In this document: positions 12,001 to 36,480 of the stretch, piece after piece
How positions within the stretch are numbered: the first letter of the stretch is position 1
Layout: every line of letters begins with the position of its first letter
Assembly: GCF_030247195.1 (NCBI RefSeq)
Contig: NC_080672.1
Location: 97,846,113-97,910,112, forward strand
From: Topomyia yanbarensis
Taxonomy: Eukaryota; Arthropoda; Insecta; Diptera; Culicidae
Direction of reading: 5' to 3'
DNA length: 64,000 bases
Made by a program: the position numbers and the translations under genes
Notes under the pieces: model-generated
Database searches by the model: none
The model's input: only the letters and a program-made list of their open reading frames with translations
What the model was told of the DNA's origin: nothing

Positions 12001-12163
12001 TTTTTTATTTCAATTATAGAGGTTTTAACCAAAAGGTCATTCGCCTCTTCGGGTTAGAAAAATCTCTTGTGAAAAATTTCTAACCCTATGTGCGGGGTCG
12101 GGACTCGAACCCAGGTGCGCTGCGTACAAGGCAATTGATTTACCAACTACGCTACGCCCACCC
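12001..12163 (-). repeat. SINE with 13-bp target duplication
   Basis: Full-length tRNA-derived SINE on the minus strand, with B box 'gggactcgaaccca' read in complement. It is bounded by direct repeats ccatgtaaacctt at 11987-11999 and 12164-12176. A perfect 13-bp duplication points to a fairly recent insertion. Confidence 0.9.
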
Positions 12164-12229
12164 CCATGTAAACCTTATTTTATGGGCATAATAATATTAT
12201 AGCCTGATTTATGTGTTAAAAGGCGACAA

Positions 12230-13060
12230 AATCGGGAACCGTCTCGTTATTTCTTGTGTCTTCTGCATTTTCCTGTTTTTGAGCATTGTTTTTTCCGTCT
12301 ATTTGACACGGCTTAATGCATTGGCAAAACTGAGCCGTGGATCTTTTTTGATTTTTACAATATGTAAAAAATAAAAATTAATTTTCACTAGGCCTGTCCA
12401 TCGGGTCTTGTTGACGCAGCTTGCTGCTGCATGTTGAGATCCTCTTCCTTGGCTGCGTTGTCTGCCGCAACTTGAGGGTCATTCTGTTCGCTTTCTTTCG
12501 CGTTTTTGTTCACGTTCATGTCGTCATCGGCACTGCAATCATGTTGCTCACAGTCGGATGATCTTTTTTTTTGCGCTTACGGATCGCTGTTTTAGATTGG
12601 TCTTCATCGGCATCTGATTCTGTTTTGGTGGTGTTGGTTGTTGGTTTGGAAGAATTTGGTGTAATCGTTGTAATTTCGCTGTTCGTAACGGTAGTAGCTT
12701 TAATGGTGCTGAGCCCGATCTTTGCTGAGTTAGTGTTCGTTAATGTGCGGTCCGCAGTCGTTGATTTAATAACCGGTTATGGTGTAGCATACGACGACTG
12801 TGTACCGGTAACAGATGGACTTGCTTTAGCGGCCGGTTTTCCGGGGTGTGACGGTTGATGACAAAACTGGCACGTAGGAATCTGCCCTGGATGCATGACC
12901 AATGTTCGCTGATTAAATGTAACACCTTGTGCTTTGCATTGAGGTTTTATCGGCCGCATTCTCACCACACGAACTCCGTTGCGGAGACCTGGGAAGAAGT
13001 TCCTCTAAGTATCGGCCGTAACGGTTTCCACTTCACCGAATTTTGACATGATATGTTTGA
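12230..13060 (-). pseudogene. non-LTR retrotransposon gag-like ORF1 fragment
   Basis: Minus-strand frames resemble the C-terminal part of a Jockey/R1-type ORF1: VRMRPIKPQCKAQGVTF, then a zinc-knuckle-like CQFCHQPSHPGKPA, then a Ser/Thr-rich and Lys-rich tail. The last metal-binding position is Ala rather than Cys, and the tail runs through stops and frame changes. Beyond the ORF (12307-12339) is a short hairpin, cacggct...agccgtg. A second copy of this ORF1 end and hairpin lies at 38638-39030, so the family is dispersed. ORF2 is missing here. Confidence 0.6.
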
Positions 13061-14182
13061 TTGCAGCGGGATTAGTACGCGGTGTCAGGTAGATTAACTT
13101 CAATAGTATAATTTTCTATGTATGTTGGGATGCTGAACAAAATGTCATTACATTGAACATCGTGTTTCAAGTTCTGCGTAGCAAATAATTATGGTTGGTT
13201 AGAGTTTTTGAACATGATCAGTACCCCATAACGTAGAGGTTGGCAAAGCTGTATTATCGTGCAACATGAGGTCAATCTATGTCGCCATTCACCTCTGATA
13301 CAGAACTTCTATCCCTTATCTCCCCGCGGTGCCAACCGGGGTACAGGCCACCTTTTGCCGTTTTTGCTTAAACTCGGGACTGGGTCGGGTTCTTTCCCCA
13401 ACCGCTCTAAGTTCTTTCACTTCGACAGTTTACAAATTAGAGCATGTCTTAGTTTCGTTTCGACTGGGAGTGGCATTAGTGAAGGTCGGCTAGGATCAGC
13501 GGTCGCATGCTGACAGGGAAGGGGTACAAACGACGCCCGGGGTAAGCTGCTAGTGTATCCCTCTTGCAGAGTGAATCTTTCGGTACAGTTAATGGTTGTT
13601 TTGGGCAGATCAAAATTATTTCTTGGTTTCCTTTTGCAGGTTCGGTTTGTATACAACGCACAGTGGTCCCAAAGAGCAAAAAAGGTGTTTTTTTAGATTG
13701 CGTCAAAACGGTTGACTTTAGCAATATGTTATTTTTGAGAAAGTTTCTTGGAGTAGAACTCCCCTTCTTTCTGTCTTATCAGATTGATGATTAATCCCCC
13801 TAATAGTGAGTTACGAAATTTATTTTCTTCAATAATTCAGATAGACAAATACCTTCTTCGGCAAAGTTGTACAGAAACTCGTTACAAACATTTTACCTGA
13901 AGACTGTAACTCTATCTTTTGAGCTTTTTGAGATATGGGACATTATCTGTAAAAAGCCCCTTAAAAACAGTTTTTTCATCATAAGTTTTCTTCTAGATTT
14001 TTTTTCCATTATATAAGTGTTCTAGAACATTGTTTGGACTATTAAACTGCACTACTTCGCCGAAGACGGAAACTTGCTATCGCTGGTATGTGATGAGATA
14101 TTCACGTTTTTTGATCGAAATTTGCTCTTTTTCCAATGCCGATAACTTTTAAACGGGCAAAAACGGGTAAACCACTTTGTAA
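13061..14182. other. no gene recognised
   Basis: Open frames at 13259-13794 overlap on both strands and resemble no protein I know. Around 13840-14080 the text ('cttcggcaaagttgt', 'acttcgccgaagac') looks like dispersed-repeat DNA, but there is no second copy here to prove it. Confidence 0.4.
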
Positions 14183-14820
14183 ACAAATTAAAGTGTTAGA
14201 AAAGCACAACAAATGCTGGAAAATTAGATCTCCCCAAGGCGGCCCTCTATGGAAATACTAGAGCTGAAGTTTGTCCATACTAGAGTTGTTCCGGCATTAA
14301 ATACATCACTATAGATTAATGTTAGTTCTGAAATAGAGTGTTAAAGTCGCAATAATTGGCCTTTCTTACTTTTATAAGCACGTCTTGAGTAAATACCCAA
14401 GCAACCAAAAGTTGATATAAAGGAGCTGTATAAGCTTCTCGTTTTAAGTAATTTTACAATACGTTTTATGTTCTAATAGCGGGTTAAGCAGTTCTATTAA
14501 AGCTTGAGCAGCTTGAAAGTTCGCTAAGAACTTTTTGTGAATTTTAAAGTGTTCTTTTTAAGTATTATCCGAACTTCTGTTTGCTTTGGTCAAAAGTTAC
14601 AGTTGTTCAAAAACTCAATACATACATCTGACATTAGAAACTGACAATTCTGTTGCGCCTACATCATAACAATGGCTCAAGTGCAACCAAATGGCGAATA
14701 ATCAAACGCATTTAATGACGGAATGAGACAAACTTCAGCTCTAGTATTTCCATAGAGGGCCGCCTTGGGGAGATCTGATTTTTCCAGCATTTGTTGTGCT
14801 TTTCTTGCACTTTAATTTGT
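14183..14820. mobile_element. foldback-type element, about 95-120 bp arms
   Basis: 14183-14275 and 14728-14820 are inverted copies (for example 'ctccccaaggcggccctcta' and its complement). Weaker inverted similarity continues inward to about 14306 and 14709. The interior, about 400 bp, has no coding sequence. It is a MITE or foldback element of unknown superfamily, and no target duplication was identified. Confidence 0.7.
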
Positions 14821-16124
14821 TTGTTGTGCTCCACAAGGTTTTTACCAAGCCAAAAAATCAATGATTCCAAACAACGATTATTTTTAAAGATTTTGAATTT
14901 TCTCAGCACGTTCAATAATTGCATGTGAAGAATATGTTGTATACTACCAATAGAGGGAAATTTGGGATTATTTGTATGTTTTACTGCAGATATATTTGCC
15001 CAAAGACGATGCTTTAAATATAAAGATACGCGGAGAGAAAAACAATGAATTTGGCTGCACGGTTTACCAAGTTCATTTTGTCTATTAGGCAACCAGGAGT
15101 TTTGTGTAAACAGCGAGTGACTTGTTGTTTTAATGAACGCTTGACGAATTTCTTTGGAGCATTGATTCACGTAACTGAGCCTCCAAATGTTTTTAGTTGT
15201 ACTAGAGAGGAGATATCGAAAATACAGTTGATGAGTAATAACGATATTGTAGCATAGTTGGCACTTTGCTGATGTCATTCAAAATTAATATTTGTGACGA
15301 ATATCACGATAATAGGAGAAAACTAGTCGGTAAGTTAACAATCTTCAGAATTTGCATCTACCAGTTATATAAAATAAGGGACTAGACATTCGATCAATGG
15401 CTTTGTAATGTTTAAAATGCGTTTAAAATTACTCGTACTTTTTTAATTTATAAAAGTTATTTAGTATGCATGTATATAAAGATTACACTCTTCGTATGTA
15501 AGCATAATTACATGCATTTCTTTATATTTCAATCTCAATACTCCCCAAGAGTTACTTCCTAAATCCGCCATATTTGTTTACATTGCTAGTTTGGAACCGT
15601 TGTTTTGGGTTCGATTGGAACTTTCGGCTTCACTATTTGCGCATTTCTATACAATCATCTCTGTATTTGCCTTCAACCTTAGGGTGCTCATATTGCCTCC
15701 CTTTCCCCTAGTAGGAATTGCTTTCGTAACTAGACAAAGCGGCGCACGGATAAATTTGATTACCTGCCCTGCTATAGCAGCGGAGCGATTTTTAGCTTCT
15801 GAACTGTGCAAGATGAGAAACCGAACTGACGTGGGTGCATTGTTGTTTCAATTTAGTAATTTATTTTCCTGTTTCCATGTCGTAAGAAGTGACAAAAAGA
15901 GGACACTCTATTTCTCATATCTTGTATCTTTTAGATTTTCTAGTTTATTGTACTAAATTGGTAAATTATTCAATGAACATCATGCGGTCTCAATTGGTTC
16001 TGGTCGGTAACGAAGTGGCAGGCACAGACGATCTCTCTTATTCTCTTGTGGTAAATTAGTAGATTATTTTTTTCTATATTGACATTTAATTAGTAAAGGA
16101 CTGGAAGGTATGAAATATTTTTTT
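14821..16124. other. no gene recognised
   Basis: Frames at 14712-15278 (minus), 15045-15257 and 15591-15956 (plus) lack domains, splice structure and repeat partners. I see nothing else supported. Confidence 0.4.
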
Positions 16125-16390
16125 AATATTAAGAGCCATAGTAGTCAAGGAAGAGCAAGGAGTTGAAGGAGGAAAGTTTAGAAAACCGTGGAATCATAGG
16201 AACAAGTTTAGGGTTTCCCGGTGACTTAAACTTTTGTCTTCTACACGCAGGAGTCAGGATATTTTGGCACTAACTGCGAATCACCTGATTCTGCGGCATG
16301 TCCAGACAAGCGTAAGTCACTTAATGACTTGTGCTGTCGGATTCAACAAAAAGTTAAGTCACGAAAAACTTCCACACTAAGCATTATAGT
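16125..16390 (-). repeat. fragment of the 5070-5531 element family
   Basis: In reverse complement this follows 5121-5380: 'gtgacttaactttttgt', then 'ccaaaatatc', then 'cttcaactccttgctcttcc' and 'tatggctcttaatatt'. The 51-bp inverted ends are not present. Confidence 0.6.
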
Positions 16391-17268
16391 CACTGTGTAT
16401 TGATTGAACACGGCGTTGGCAGCGGCAAAGCTGCTGGATGGATCCCCATCATGGTGCCTACATTTTTTTAGTAGATTAATTCTGATCATTCTACTTTTCG
16501 ATTCGTGATAAACCTATTTGCTTTTCTCTCTAGTAGTTGGGATGATAATAAAGCAAGGTTTTCAGATCAGTTAATTTTGTACCAGTCAAAAAGTTTCATA
16601 TCCTTGTCGCGAAAATAATCGATATTAGCCCCAGTTTGATTTCCACTCTTATTTTTTTTCTATTAAAATTTTTTGTTTTTTTTTCTTTTGCTAGATTGTC
16701 TTCTGTTAAAATGATATGTGAATGAAGTATAATTTTAAACATTGTCTCGCTGTCCGATATAACGATGCTCCTAAAACGTAATTTAAGCACCTAATGAATC
16801 TCATGGTGGCCGGGAACTCGAGACTCTTTAAATCTTAAATCGCACGCGAACGCCAGCATAATTTCCAATCATTTTCTTTACTAACAATCTCCCTCTTCCC
16901 GTGACACTTGTGGAGTGCGCGGCAGTATATACGGACTCTAGTAAAAGAAGGTTTCGGACTAACATTCCTTTCCTTTCCTACTGTAATCTACGTTCGGGCC
17001 TGGCCGGCGCCGGTGTTGATTAAAAAACAACTTGGGATTACCAGGAGCTGTACTCCCAGGCATTAACATCTATTGATTCTCTGTGCAATTTCAGCTAGCC
17101 CCGATCAATAACGGAATAGCAGCCAGGGGTGGTCGCGCAAGTTCAAGCTGAAACCTTTTAATTGTACGATGACAGATTAGGTAAATCGTTTTCCAAGAAC
17201 TAATTTTATTTCAAATTGTTATCATTTATTTGCTAAATGATTACATTCGGTATCAGGAGGTAGTATTT
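16391..17268. other. no gene recognised; possible repeat near 16980
   Basis: A GC-richer patch near 16980-17110 ('ggcctggccggcgccgg') stands out and may be the end of an unidentified transposon. The rest is featureless. Confidence 0.35.
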
Positions 17269-17400
17269 CAGTGAAGACCCGATTTTATCAGCCCCCGATT
17301 TTGCCTACCCCCGATTTTATCAGCTTTTTGACCCGCTTTTTGATTTTGTCAGCCTCATTTGAAAATTGATAGTTGGTAGTTTTATGGGCTCTAGCAGACG
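17269..17400. mobile_element. end of a CAGTGAAGACCCG MITE
   Basis: It begins cagtgaagacccgatttt and continues with repeated 'cccgattttatcagc' and then 'gatagttggtagtttgatg'-like text, as in the complete copy at 25171-25759. The matching right end was not found nearby, so this is a truncated copy. Sequence from 17400 to 18425 shows no gene. Confidence 0.65.
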
Positions 17401-18425
17401 AACTAAGTTGATTTCGAGTAAATCCTTTCTTGAATCCTAGCAATTAAAATTATCCATTTTCGTTTGCCCCCTTTTGAGATATTATGATTTGAAAAGGGCA
17501 TATTTTTCTGTGAAAATCATCTATAATAGGCCACATTTTGAAAAAGTTTTAAAATTTACAGGAGTCAGCTCAGATTTTTGTTTCAGGTGTGAATTTAAAA
17601 GCTTTCGACAAAAATGACTTAATTTGGACATGATTTAGAGGTGTCTCCAATCGAAAATCGGATTTTTGCTATGAAAGCTTCCCAATTTACACCTAGAGCA
17701 AGAATTTAGGGTGACCCATGTACATTTTCAAACTTTTTGAAAATGTGGAGAGGTCTAATGTATAACTTTCGAACTAGAGAAGATAAAACTTTCTTCTTTT
17801 AGCAAAAGTTCCCCCTAACTATGTACTTGATGTGCTCAGAGCACCACTTTTATAAGAAACACCACAATAAAAATTGTGCGGAAAAAACTGCTTTTTGAGG
17901 GACTTCCTAAGTTATGTTATATGGAAATCACTCTAAAATGAAAACGGCTTGAGATACAAAGTTGTCATCTTCAACAAAGTTATTAAGAATTGATTACTCT
18001 AGAAATTGTACAGGAGGTATCGTTCTATCTCAACTAGAATTTGAAAATAATTTCGTAACATCGATACTTTCAGGACCACCTTAAAACCGCTTCAGCCAAA
18101 AGAAACGTTTTTCATGCACAGTATATGTTTCTAAAACGTCACATCTGTAAATTAGAAAATGGAAGCATAAACAATTGTTTCATGCTAATTTCGCTTCCTG
18201 GATCACTGTGCAATGGCGATAGTTTGAACCGTCCAAAAGCTATAAGAAAACAATTATATCTGATTGTCCGCGAAAAATTGTTAGTCTCGACCCAACAAAC
18301 AGCGAAAGCTGAACAATAACTGTTCTAACCATTATCCAGCTAAGTGGTTGTTGGGGAGTACAGACTTGGATAAATTCCTGAACGTGAGTGCTGCTGCAGT
18401 ACCCTTTATCGCTGATTGTTTAGCA

Positions 18426-18729
18426 CAGTGGTTTTCAACCTTTTTCATTCCATGTACCCCTTTTCGAATATTGATCCCCACCATGTACTCCTATCTGAAA
18501 ATTATTTATTATCATTACCCTGTCAGAAAAAATGATTTTCAATTGGATGAAAATCATAACCTGTTCCTGAACACTCTCAGTAAGCATCTCTATTCTTGAC
18601 ACACTGAAACAATATATAAAGACAAATATCCGACGGGAATGTTAGGATGACAAGTTAAAATTTACTCCGCATAATTCTCCCTACATAAGTCTAATTTGGG
18701 GTGAATTTACCCCCGGTTGAAAAACACTG
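18426..18729. mobile_element. hAT-type MITE with 8-bp target duplication
   Basis: The ends are CAGTGGTTTTCAACC and GGTTGAAAAACACTG, flanked on both sides by gtttagca (18418-18425 and 18730-18737). An 8-bp target duplication and CAGTGGTT ends are typical of hAT elements. At 304 bp it cannot encode a transposase. Confidence 0.85.
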
Positions 18730-18737
18730 GTTTAGCA

Positions 18738-19273
18738 CGTATTCTTAACGCTTACTTGCATATTTCTATGATGAGGATTAATATGTATGTCTACAACATG
18801 ATGATTGTTGATTCATGTTTTTCATATAAGTTGCAATGCATATTTGATATGAATATTCATATCCCCGTTTACCGCGCTATAGCGCACCAGTTACATTCGT
18901 TACGCCAGACGAAATAACAACAACACCAATCTGGATCCTTTTTAGTCATCGAATCTCTGTAGGTAACGCATTGAATTCAAAAAAGAACCATGCTACAAAA
19001 GATTAAAACAGCATGAATTTACATCGGATTTAAAAATCTTTTGTTGATCTCACGAAACAAAACGTTATAATTATTGATTGATATGGTAGCTGAGGGAGAT
19101 GTGATATTTAATGAACTAAAACTTTGCCCTTTTTTGTAACTGGTTTCATAAACATTTGAGTTTTATTTAATTTCCAAAGCGTTATTTTTGTCTAAATTTC
19201 TATGCACAAAATTTAAACCATTCAGAAGTTGTAAGTGTGCTTTTACCATTTTGGAATTACCATTGCACCGACA
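18738..19273. other. no gene; 3' flank of Pgi
   Basis: AT-rich spacer downstream of Pgi. Nothing else supported. Confidence 0.5.
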
Positions 19274-19279
19274 TTTATT
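19274..19279 (-). promoter_or_regulatory. candidate poly(A) signal of Pgi
   Basis: AATAAA on the minus strand, 82 bp beyond the Pgi stop codon. Confidence 0.5.
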
Positions 19280-19361
19280 TTGTGTTTTCTCACCGGCGTG
19301 CTGAGGAATATTGCAATGAACTGGATAGCATTACACATTATTTTTTCACCAAGGGACTAAT

Positions 19362-31603
<12,242 letters not shown>

Positions 31604-33260
31604 TCTAAAGCAATCTGTTGTAACACCACCCAAGAATACAGGGACTAGCACAGTAATTGAATCTAAGCACAGAAATCACCAACAACGAACACAGATAATC
31701 TACTGGAACGTACGGAACAAGCGGAGAATAATTCGTGTGAACTCTCGAAGCGTTAACCAACCACTGACCGGCCAGTGAAGGGATATCGTTCCGAGTTGGG
31801 GTCCAGACTGGACTTGGCACCGTTATAGAGGTAGAAAAAAACTACCGAAATGTCCAGCGGCGATAAAAGGAAACACCTCCGAGCACGGCAATTTTTGCTT
31901 GGTTAGTACCAGTAGTGTTCCTCAATGTCAAATGAATATCACACGTAGCCGCTCTCGTGAGAAGAGAGCGTCCGAGTTGTATGTACATGGATCGAGCGCG
32001 AATAACGCGATAGACAGAACGCGATGGAAGCATTTTAGCGGTATATGGGTAGGTGTGTTGATAAGAAGACGCGTGGAGCATGAGTGCGCAAAATCAAACT
32101 TGTTAATGATGAAATATTTGTTATTATTCCGATATTGTTAAATGCATGGGTTTTCAAATTTGTTAAAAGGAACGTAGTTATTTGAACTGTACTGAGTTGG
32201 TTCTTTATTTTTTGTGTAATCTGATAATATATATTAACACTATTAATCTTCTCAAACTCGTGAATTTTTGTTATTCAATAGAAAAAAATCGTAAAACTTT
32301 ACCTCTTGCTGCATACAAAAGGAGCATCCCAATTCACATAAATTTACATTCAATTACATGTAAAAATGTTAATTGTAGATTTGCTTTTCTCTAGGTCATT
32401 CAGGCTGACTTTTACATCAAAAGAGTCACAATATTTAAGATTACATATTAGAATATGTAAAATCATATTATCGGACAGTAAAAATTTGTAAAGCCGAACA
32501 CTTCTTTTCAAAGTAAGTCACTCGAGAATATTTCAAAAGATATATTCCTATAACTAATTTAAGTTTAGCCGAAATGCTATCTACACCAATAGTGTAAAGT
32601 TGCTAAGCTAGCAAGTACTTTTTGAGCCTACGGGAAAAAATTCAAAATTAGTAAACTTTAGGAAACAATTTGAAATTAAGCTGTTGATGTTTGATATTAT
32701 CTAAACTGAAATATTAAACCAAACATGCATACAAATTTCACTTTTCGTGTTTAAATTCCAATATTCCTAAGATAATTAGATAATCTAAATTACCTTATTC
32801 AATTATCGTTTTTATACTTATATAGCATCAAGCATATTGCGTGCATCAGTGCTAAAGAACTTCCGACAGACAATTGCTTTAAGATGGTTATTGCTTTACG
32901 CCTCGATAGTGGTGCATCGAGGAGACCGAGAGGGTTTATGGGCCCTTTTTATCTTTTGTGTTTTGCACGTTAGCACACGTGACACACAAACGCACTCGCG
33001 GTCGAACATGTTAACGCACAAATGCTCGAGCCTTTCGTGGCAATACACGCGATTGTGAAATACCTATGCCTGCACATATCTGAACCGTACAATAAATATC
33101 ACATTCAGAATCACGGCCCGCTGCAATTGGCCTTAAGCAGTGTTTTAGTGGGTGACATTTACCGCCTCCACTCTGTAGTAAGTGATGCGGAAGGGAAGCC
33201 CTGCCGAGACCCTAGCTCTACAGCTCCAGTAGGACAGCTCTCATAAAAAAGAATTGAAAT
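31604..33260. other. Pgi 5' flank; no other gene
   Basis: Immediately upstream of Pgi, so its promoter and 5' UTR should lie in about 31604-32100. An initiator-like TCAGT on the minus strand is near 31765, but there is no TATA box, and I would not rely on it. Near 33110-33260 a GC-richer stretch ending in 'gaattgaaataaatatg' could be a retrotransposon tail. Confidence 0.4.
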
Positions 33261-35559
33261 AAATATGCTTAACGATTTTTTTCAAAAAATCATAGGTTTT
33301 TGTTAAAAGTTATATACAATTTATTATCCTAATTTACTAATGTTATTTATTATTATTTATATAGAATATTGTTCACGTCAAATGGAGTTATCATTTTTTC
33401 TAAGCGTGAATAATAAAAAACTCTTCATTTAATCAAATATTTATGAGGAGCGTTTATATTTCCGCATTGCCGTTCCGAGGGGCTCGAACGTCAACGCTCT
33501 CGGTATCATCTCTCGTTTATTGTGATTGTATAATGCAATGCACTCTCCTATTTATGTGGCCATTCATTATTCTTCGTGAGAAATAAAATGATAAGCTCCT
33601 TTGCGAAGATGGGTTTTAGGATGAACAAAAACAATTTAATTACTACTCATAGGCGGCTTCAACAAGACTGTGAAAGGGGGGAGGCGCCTTCTCGGCAAAT
33701 ATATATTATTCACGATTTGGAAGATGGAATTTCGAATTATAGAAACCATTTTTTTTTTTGACATGAGACCAAGAATTTGGCAAATCTTGCAGCCCTCTAA
33801 ATCAATCATATCGCTAAATGCTGAATAGCAGAAATGCCGTGCATTTCCCGTGAATGTTTCATGTGATTTTTGTAATAACTCAATTAGGACAATGTTTTAG
33901 TTGTCTTAAATCTAAATACGAAAATACGTTAACTTTTCTTTTTCATGCAAAAAAAATTATTCTTTTAATGAATATTGTTTTTATATTATGATAGGCAACA
34001 TTTTTTTCGTTTTATATGTTCTATATAGGTGTAAGCAAAATAAAATAAATAAGGCATTAACACGGTTAGAAATTCAAATGACCAGGCATTGCATTTATCG
34101 CTCATATGAGTAAATGCGCCCGGATAGTTTGCTACTGCGACAATAAAAACTCACTTTTTCACACGAAAAGTTATTGGCACTCACACAACTTCTCCGGATA
34201 AATACAACGTGGTATTTCTCCGGATAAATAAAACAGCCGGAGAATGAGTGAATGAGTTTATCACGGTATCGTTTTTGTGTTCCCTGCTTTGCTGTCGTTA
34301 TTCCAAAACACGATAAAACAAGTCTATCATACTTCTTTGCCGCTTTTCTTTGTAATTAAGTGTATTTTTTTAAGTTTTTATTGATTTCCACGAAATTAAA
34401 ATTTTATCACCTTCTCCGGTGAGAAGGAAAAAGTCAAATAAATTTTATCCGGAAAATCATTCTAACGCTATTTGTGGAGACGGAGAATTTTGCGACTCAT
34501 CTTATCTCGGAAAAGCTGGACATCGGATAAGCTACTTCTCGCGTGAGTGAGAGAGAATTACAATCCCCGCAAATGACAATGTGAGTATAGTCGTTAAGAT
34601 TCTTAGTATTCAAACGTATTATAACTGCCAGACTTCCCTACAAAAAAGTTTTGATCAAGTTCTTCAGTTTCAACAAAGTAATTTTGGCATGGCATAAAAC
34701 CATGACTTTAAACTTCGCAGAACACTCATCGGTCCCATATTAGAGTAAGAGGGTATAATACGCCCGACCAAGATAAATCGCCCTACTTTTATTCCAAGGA
34801 CCCAAGAAATATTGGAAACGTAAAAATAACCGATAATCCAGAGGCAGAATATAGTTCTGTACCTAACGACCTATTTATCATTACCTAATTATAGAACATT
34901 AATTGAGAGATTTTGATTAATGATATCGTTTAGCCAGAATTTTCCTCTGCAATCGCAATCATAATACTCAAAATCATGAAAAATTGTTATTTTTATTTGT
35001 GATTTATCAGTGTGCAATCGGGCTGTCTCAACAACCTATTTCTGCAACCTATGTGCATTAACTGTACACCTACCATCTCACCGTTGCACTTGACAGTGTG
35101 TGCAGTGCTTTATGGTCACACCTATGACCGCGCACCCGGCTTCCCATGAGCGTTTTGGTGGCTCAGAGGCTATCCTTCCATGTTGCTCAGGGATACGTTG
35201 CTCCTGTACACATCCATGTATACAGACATAGGCTTACATTCATACCTACTACTTGGTACAAGTTTAGAGCGTGTAACGTCCTGTCATTTAGTTTCTGTAA
35301 CCCTCTGGAAAATCGTCCTACCATTGCTTTGGGGGCTACGTCATATTGACAAATTTCGCATTGAATCCGCTCATACGCACAGTCAAAATAGTCGACAACT
35401 AGCAGGATCCACATGTCCCCCACCCAAGCGAATTGATCAACTTGCAAGTAGAACCACATATCTACTAAGCAGCCAAGAAGACTTCCGAACCAATGAGAAT
35501 GGACCATGCCAGTCGAAGGCCACCGGCCCAGCGCTACCTTCTACAGTTCCTGAAATTAA
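33261..35559. other. no gene recognised
   Basis: AT-rich. 'tctccggataaat' occurs twice near 34190-34230, with related 'tttatccgga' near 34447, possibly an inverted pair from an unknown element. Overlapping frames at 35146-35626 lack domains. Confidence 0.4.
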
Positions 35560-36480
35560 TAATTTTGTTAGTGCTACTTACAGATTTCATTTCAATGGTA
35601 GTAAGTGTCTCATTCCCTCTTGTTAAACTCGCTTACGCTACTTATCTCTTCTGGCATTTCGAAGTCATCGATCGACTGTTTTATAGAAGAGAGGTCTCTT
35701 TTTTATCGAATCCTCAATTTCCGTCGGAACTCGTATGTCAGACGCTCATTAAGTTCTTCTAGCACGAATATCAACTATCTGAAGCGAAAAAGACATTATT
35801 TATCACATTAAATATATCCCCTAATCCTATAATCAACTAAGGCTTTCTGTCGATTCTAGCGCAGAAATGCTAATGATTGACCATCAAGAATACGTCAGAC
35901 AACCTTAATTGATCTAATTAATGTCCCCGAATCTTTACAAAATTTAATCACGCCCTCTAGTTATTTCTACTTTTAAGATAGTCGTAAAAATTTTCCCGCT
36001 TAGTTAAACATTATTTGCTCCAATAATCTCATTGCTAAAAATGTCAAACCACATTTCCATAAAAACTAAATGACCCCCCTAATCTTACGAAAATTATATT
36101 ACCCCCTTGTGTATATGTATAGCTATAAATTAGCCTTAGTTTAATTTCAAAAATCAATATGTAATCCCCTAGTTTTAAGTAATTTAAAATGTAAAACAAA
36201 ACAAAATTGACACCTTTAAGCTAACGCAAACCTGCCTTATCAAATAAATAAATTGAATAAAAAACAACCTTAATTGAACCCCTTCGACACCAGTTTGGCC
36301 TTACCAAGCCGTAACGCGGGTGGTGGCGTGAAAACTTCCGAATAGGGGTTGAGAACAGCTTGATGCAATATCTGATGTTACTCCAAATGTATGTGATATC
36401 CAAGACTGACTTGGATAGTTCCATCGAGCCTAGTTTGCATACCTTACATAACTAGACTCACTGTTCTCCATCCACCCACC
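35560..36480. repeat. low-copy duplicated unit, copy 1
   Basis: Shares 'gtgctacttacagatttcat', 'ctgaagcgaaaaagacat', 'accatcaagaatacgt', 'cgacaccagtttgg' and 'agtttgcataccttaca' in the same order with 42055-42860. The two copies differ by separate insertions: a 351-bp retrotransposon tail here, and about 268 bp (42121-42388) there. The nature of the unit is unknown. Confidence 0.75.
35913..36263 (+). mobile_element. 5'-truncated non-LTR element tail with 14-bp target duplication
   Basis: A 351-bp insertion ending in 'caaataaataaattgaataa' plus A's, bounded by acaaccttaattga at 35899-35912 and 36264-36277. Copy 2 of the host unit lacks it. A 5'-truncated insertion with an A-rich tail and variable-length duplication is diagnostic of LINE-type insertion. 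Too short to classify. Confidence 0.85.

Noticed and set aside
15591..15956. Hydrophobic 121-residue frame as a membrane protein or receptor exon
   Set aside because: No receptor motif, no intron borders in phase and chance hydrophobicity in AT-rich DNA.
31760..31770. Initiator element for Pgi transcription
   Set aside because: TCAGT is present but there is no TATA or downstream element at the right spacing; too short to claim.
35180..35626. 149-codon-scale plus-strand frame
   Set aside because: Overlapped by equally long frames on both strands, no domain, no splice signals and no second copy.
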